Made by a program: the position numbers and the translations under genes. DNA of 64,000 nucleotides from Serratia inhibens (GTDB taxonomy: Bacteria; Pseudomonadota; Gammaproteobacteria; Enterobacterales; Enterobacteriaceae), in NCBI RefSeq assembly GCF_003591175.1, contig NZ_QYYG01000002.1:248001-312000 (forward strand). Direction: 5' to 3'. Positions within the stretch are counted from its first letter, which is position 1. Each line of letters begins with the position of its first letter. This document shows positions 62,117 through 64,000 of this stretch, one piece after another. Below the pieces are notes generated by a model that did no database searches, was not told the DNA's origin, and saw only the letters and a program-made list of their open reading frames with translations.

Positions 62117-62127
62117 TATTAGAGAAG

Positions 62128-62157
62128 CCCGCTTAAGGAAACTTAAGCGGGTTTTTT
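62128..62157 (+). terminator. Terminator of tRNA-Asn
   Basis: CCCGCTTAAG-GAAA-CTTAAGCGGG followed by six T; perfect 10-bp stem. Confidence 0.92.
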
Positions 62158-62761
62158 GCTATTCTGCGGTCTTATCGCACCCCATTAAGCTGTAATCTCA
62201 TCCTGGTGTATCTTCTGTTTTCCCTCCGCATCGGGGGGATTGGTGGTCCGCTGTGAGGTCATGTCGGTTCGATTATGGAATGATCTCCAAATGTCGCTTA
62301 ACGACACGATAATCCGCAGTCTTAAACCTTCTGAAAAACCTTCAACGTTTCCGGTTCATTTAAGCGGAATACTTGCACAAATATTGATCCTCATCGCTTA
62401 AAAGTCTCATACAGAATCACCTTCAACGAGCCAATAAAACAAACTCCACTTGTGAACTATGAGTCCACTAAAATCACATAGAATATATTGGATAGATTTT
62501 CTGGATAGTCTATTCAGCGTTTCGGGGCTTATTTTTCGGGAGTAAGTGTCTAGACTTAATCTTCTGATAGACATAAGAGGAGAACTAGTGCCAGCTGAGT
62601 ACCCTATTAATTTCTTCAAAACTCCACATCAAAAGAAATAAAACATCTTTCACCTGTATAAAAACCAATGGACGCACCAAGCCATTTAAAAGAAAAAATA
62701 AATAACAAACACAAAATGATTAGAGTTATTTATATATTTAGCCATTCTAGAGGGTTAATCC
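62158..62761. other. Gene-free AT-rich stretch after tRNA-Asn
   Basis: About 600 bp with much lower GC than the rest of the window. A 70-codon minus-strand frame (62407-62619) shows no ribosome-binding site or family pattern. No integrase, direct repeat of the tRNA end or IS was seen within the window. Confidence 0.5.
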
Positions 62762-63208
62762 ATGAAAAGAAAAGATGAGCTCACAGGATATGGAAGAAAT
62801 ATAAAAAATGAAACAAACCATAAATCGCCCAAGCTAACAATACATCTATGCCTCATAACGGATAATGTTTTTTTTGATTTTAAAAATGATAGATTAATAT
62901 GCATTCCAGTGGATAAAGGAACAAAAAAAATCTCATGCATTTACATGAGAAAAACATTATCCAGATTACTAAAACACCTGCTAAACAGTTGCGAAGGCGA
63001 CCTGATAAAAATCGACGATTTGCTTTTCAATGTGTGGGACACATATGGTTTGCAATCATCAAGCGCTCGCCTTTGTCAAGTAATGCATACCTTGAAATTT
63101 AATTTAAACTCACTTGGTGTACCTGTTGATTTTATCAATAGGGCAGACAACCACCACTATAAAATAAGAAACGATATCATTACACGGTTATACTCAATAC
63201 ATGATTAA
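62762..63208 (+). CDS. Winged-helix (OmpR/CadC-type) DNA-binding protein
   Basis: 148-aa protein whose residues ~35-135 fit the Trans_reg_C winged helix: LCLITDNVFFDFKNDRLICI at the start, TLSRLLKHLLNSCEGDLIKIDDLLFNVWDTYGLQSSSARLCQVMHTLKFNLNSLG for the helices, and a wing IINRADNHHYKI-like end (VDFINRADNHHYKIRN). There is no receiver domain and no transmembrane anchor. Codon use is very AT-rich, unlike the core genes, so it is probably acquired DNA. GAGG precedes the ATG. Such lone regulators often sit beside fimbrial or secretion genes; the target is not visible. Confidence 0.75.
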   Translation: MKRKDELTGYGRNIKNETNHKSPKLTIHLCLITDNVFFDFKNDRLICIPVDKGTKKISCIYMRKTLSRLLKHLLNSCEGDLIKIDDLLFNVWDTYGLQSSSARLCQVMHTLKFNLNSLGVPVDFINRADNHHYKIRNDIITRLYSIHD

Positions 63209-63448
63209 TCCATTAACTATAACACTGTGGTTGTATCCCTTTCACAACCACAGTGGCCATTTATATTGGAAATGCCGTAGCCACAGCAATCATCGTCAAA
63301 TGTAAGCCTTCACCGCATACCATTGATACTCCATATATCCTCAGGAACATCACCGGCACCAAATAAAGCGATTGCGATATAAATCAAATAATAATAATGG
63401 CTAAACCGGTAAGTAATCGCAGTGACATTGATAAATGCGATACCTTTC

Positions 63449-64000
63449 TTATTTTTTATACGTACCATCAAAAGATGCGGAATTTCCGCAGAAAGCTCGG
63501 CACCCTGCAGAAGAGACGTTTATTTGAGAGCCTGTGACATTCATGTTTACGGTACATTTCTCATCCCCCCCGGTCTCTTCAGCAGTAAACGTATGCTGAA
63601 CGGACGCACCTTTCAGTGGCGCAACAAAAGTCACCGAGCAAGAATCATAGGAAGGCTCACCTACATCTGTGGCTATGTTAACGGCCAGTTTTCCGTCGGG
63701 GAATAACACGCTGTCGATAAAGCCTGACTTATTAGAGAAAATCCCCGTCAGGTGTTGGTGATCATAACTGGCACTGAGCTCGATATAGCGGGCCCGATAG
63801 CTATCGTAGAGACAACTCGCCACTTTATCGTCCGAACCTTTGCATTTATTTCGTTTCGCAAGCCAGGCCTGCTGACTCGTTTTCAATGCAACGACATCGA
63901 CACCGGGTGATTGACTGACTGCCTTATAAAGGTTGGCCATGGTGTTGTCTAAATCCCCCATTCCAGAGTTACCGCCAGAACAAAGCACTTTTTCGACATG
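63449..64000 (-). CDS. LprI-like (DUF1311) protein, 5' end beyond window
   Basis: At least 184 codons of a protein running off the window end. The N-terminal visible part, VEKVLCSGGNSGMGDLDNTMANLYKAVSQSPGVDVVALKTSQQAWLAKRNKC....ASCLYDSYRARYIEL, has the lysozyme-inhibitor LprI/DUF1311 pattern (paired cysteines, QQAWL, RNKC, CLYDSYRARY). The C-terminal half (KLAVNIATDVGEPSYDSCSVTFVAPLKGASVQHTFTAEE...) has further cysteines and looks like a second, beta-rich domain. Such proteins are exported, but the signal peptide would lie outside the window. The frame is open to the last base. Confidence 0.78.
   Translation of the reverse strand, partial: HVEKVLCSGGNSGMGDLDNTMANLYKAVSQSPGVDVVALKTSQQAWLAKRNKCKGSDDKVASCLYDSYRARYIELSASYDHQHLTGIFSNKSGFIDSVLFPDGKLAVNIATDVGEPSYDSCSVTFVAPLKGASVQHTFTAEETGGDEKCTVNMNVTGSQINVSSAGCRAFCGNSASFDGTYKK

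Noticed and set aside
62407..62619. 70-codon minus-strand frame after tRNA-Asn
   Set aside because: No good ribosome-binding site, no family pattern, in AT-rich DNA where such frames occur by chance.
62041..64000. Second att copy of the tRNA-Asn end
   Set aside because: No repeat of the tRNA 3' end was seen inside the window, so an integrated element cannot be delimited.

Overview
The window is a GC-rich enterobacterial chromosome segment, most like Serratia (S. marcescens group). This rests on recognisable enterobacterial genes (rcsA, dsrB, mgtCB, the paa operon, mtfA next to tRNA-Ser(CGA) and tRNA-Asn(GTT)), on a PQQ glucose dehydrogenase, and on a palindromic intergenic repeat of the ATACCC...TTCAAG type common in Serratia, Yersinia and Photorhabdus. 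Species was not verified by any search.

Layout. 1-1.9 kb: a Salmonella-like mgtC-mgtB magnesium/virulence operon (minus strand, mgtB cut by the window edge) with a strong promoter, a PhoP-box-like repeat and a leader of about 330 nt. 2.1-5.9 kb: CoA-transferase, LysR regulator and PLP-dependent decarboxylase. 6-9.9 kb: rcsA with an RcsAB box, dsrB, a cold-shock gene and several small or exported proteins. 10-15.8 kb: quinone oxidoreductase, PRISE-like reductase with a divergent LysR gene, a group of small stress-type membrane proteins, a chimeric pseudogene remnant and a VOC protein. 15.9-17.5 kb: membrane diguanylate cyclase.

17.5-31.2 kb: a complete phenylacetate pathway: paaZ facing paaABCDEFGHIJK, then paaXY. 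PaaK makes phenylacetyl-CoA, PaaABC(D)E epoxidises the ring, PaaG isomerises to the oxepin, PaaZ opens the ring, and PaaJ/F/H give acetyl-CoA and succinyl-CoA. PaaX-type operators lie in the paaZ-paaA divergent region. No phenylacetate permease is present in the window.

31.2-45.4 kb: an accessory metabolic and regulatory stretch with a MocR regulator, GlxA-type AraC regulator, MBL-fold hydrolase, EamA transporter, a permease/RidA/kynurenine-formamidase-like cluster, a LysR-GST-PNPOx group, a GabD-like dehydrogenase, a VOC protein and a cupin/LysR pair. An aldo/keto reductase deletion remnant follows, then gcd (membrane glucose dehydrogenase).

49.6-53.3 kb: an alpha-galactoside locus (LacY-type permease, GH4 alpha-galactosidase MelA, divergent AraC regulator), then a MATE exporter. 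55-60.4 kb: a sugar/inositol-type oxidation cluster of one IolE-like TIM-barrel protein, three Gfo/Idh/MocA dehydrogenases and a LacI regulator. Two nearly identical 16-bp perfect palindromes at its two promoter regions are the probable LacI operators. This cluster is the best candidate for an undescribed catabolic system.

60.9-64 kb: tRNA-Ser(CGA), mtfA and tRNA-Asn(GTT), then an abrupt drop in GC with a winged-helix regulator and an LprI-like protein, probably the start of horizontally acquired DNA.
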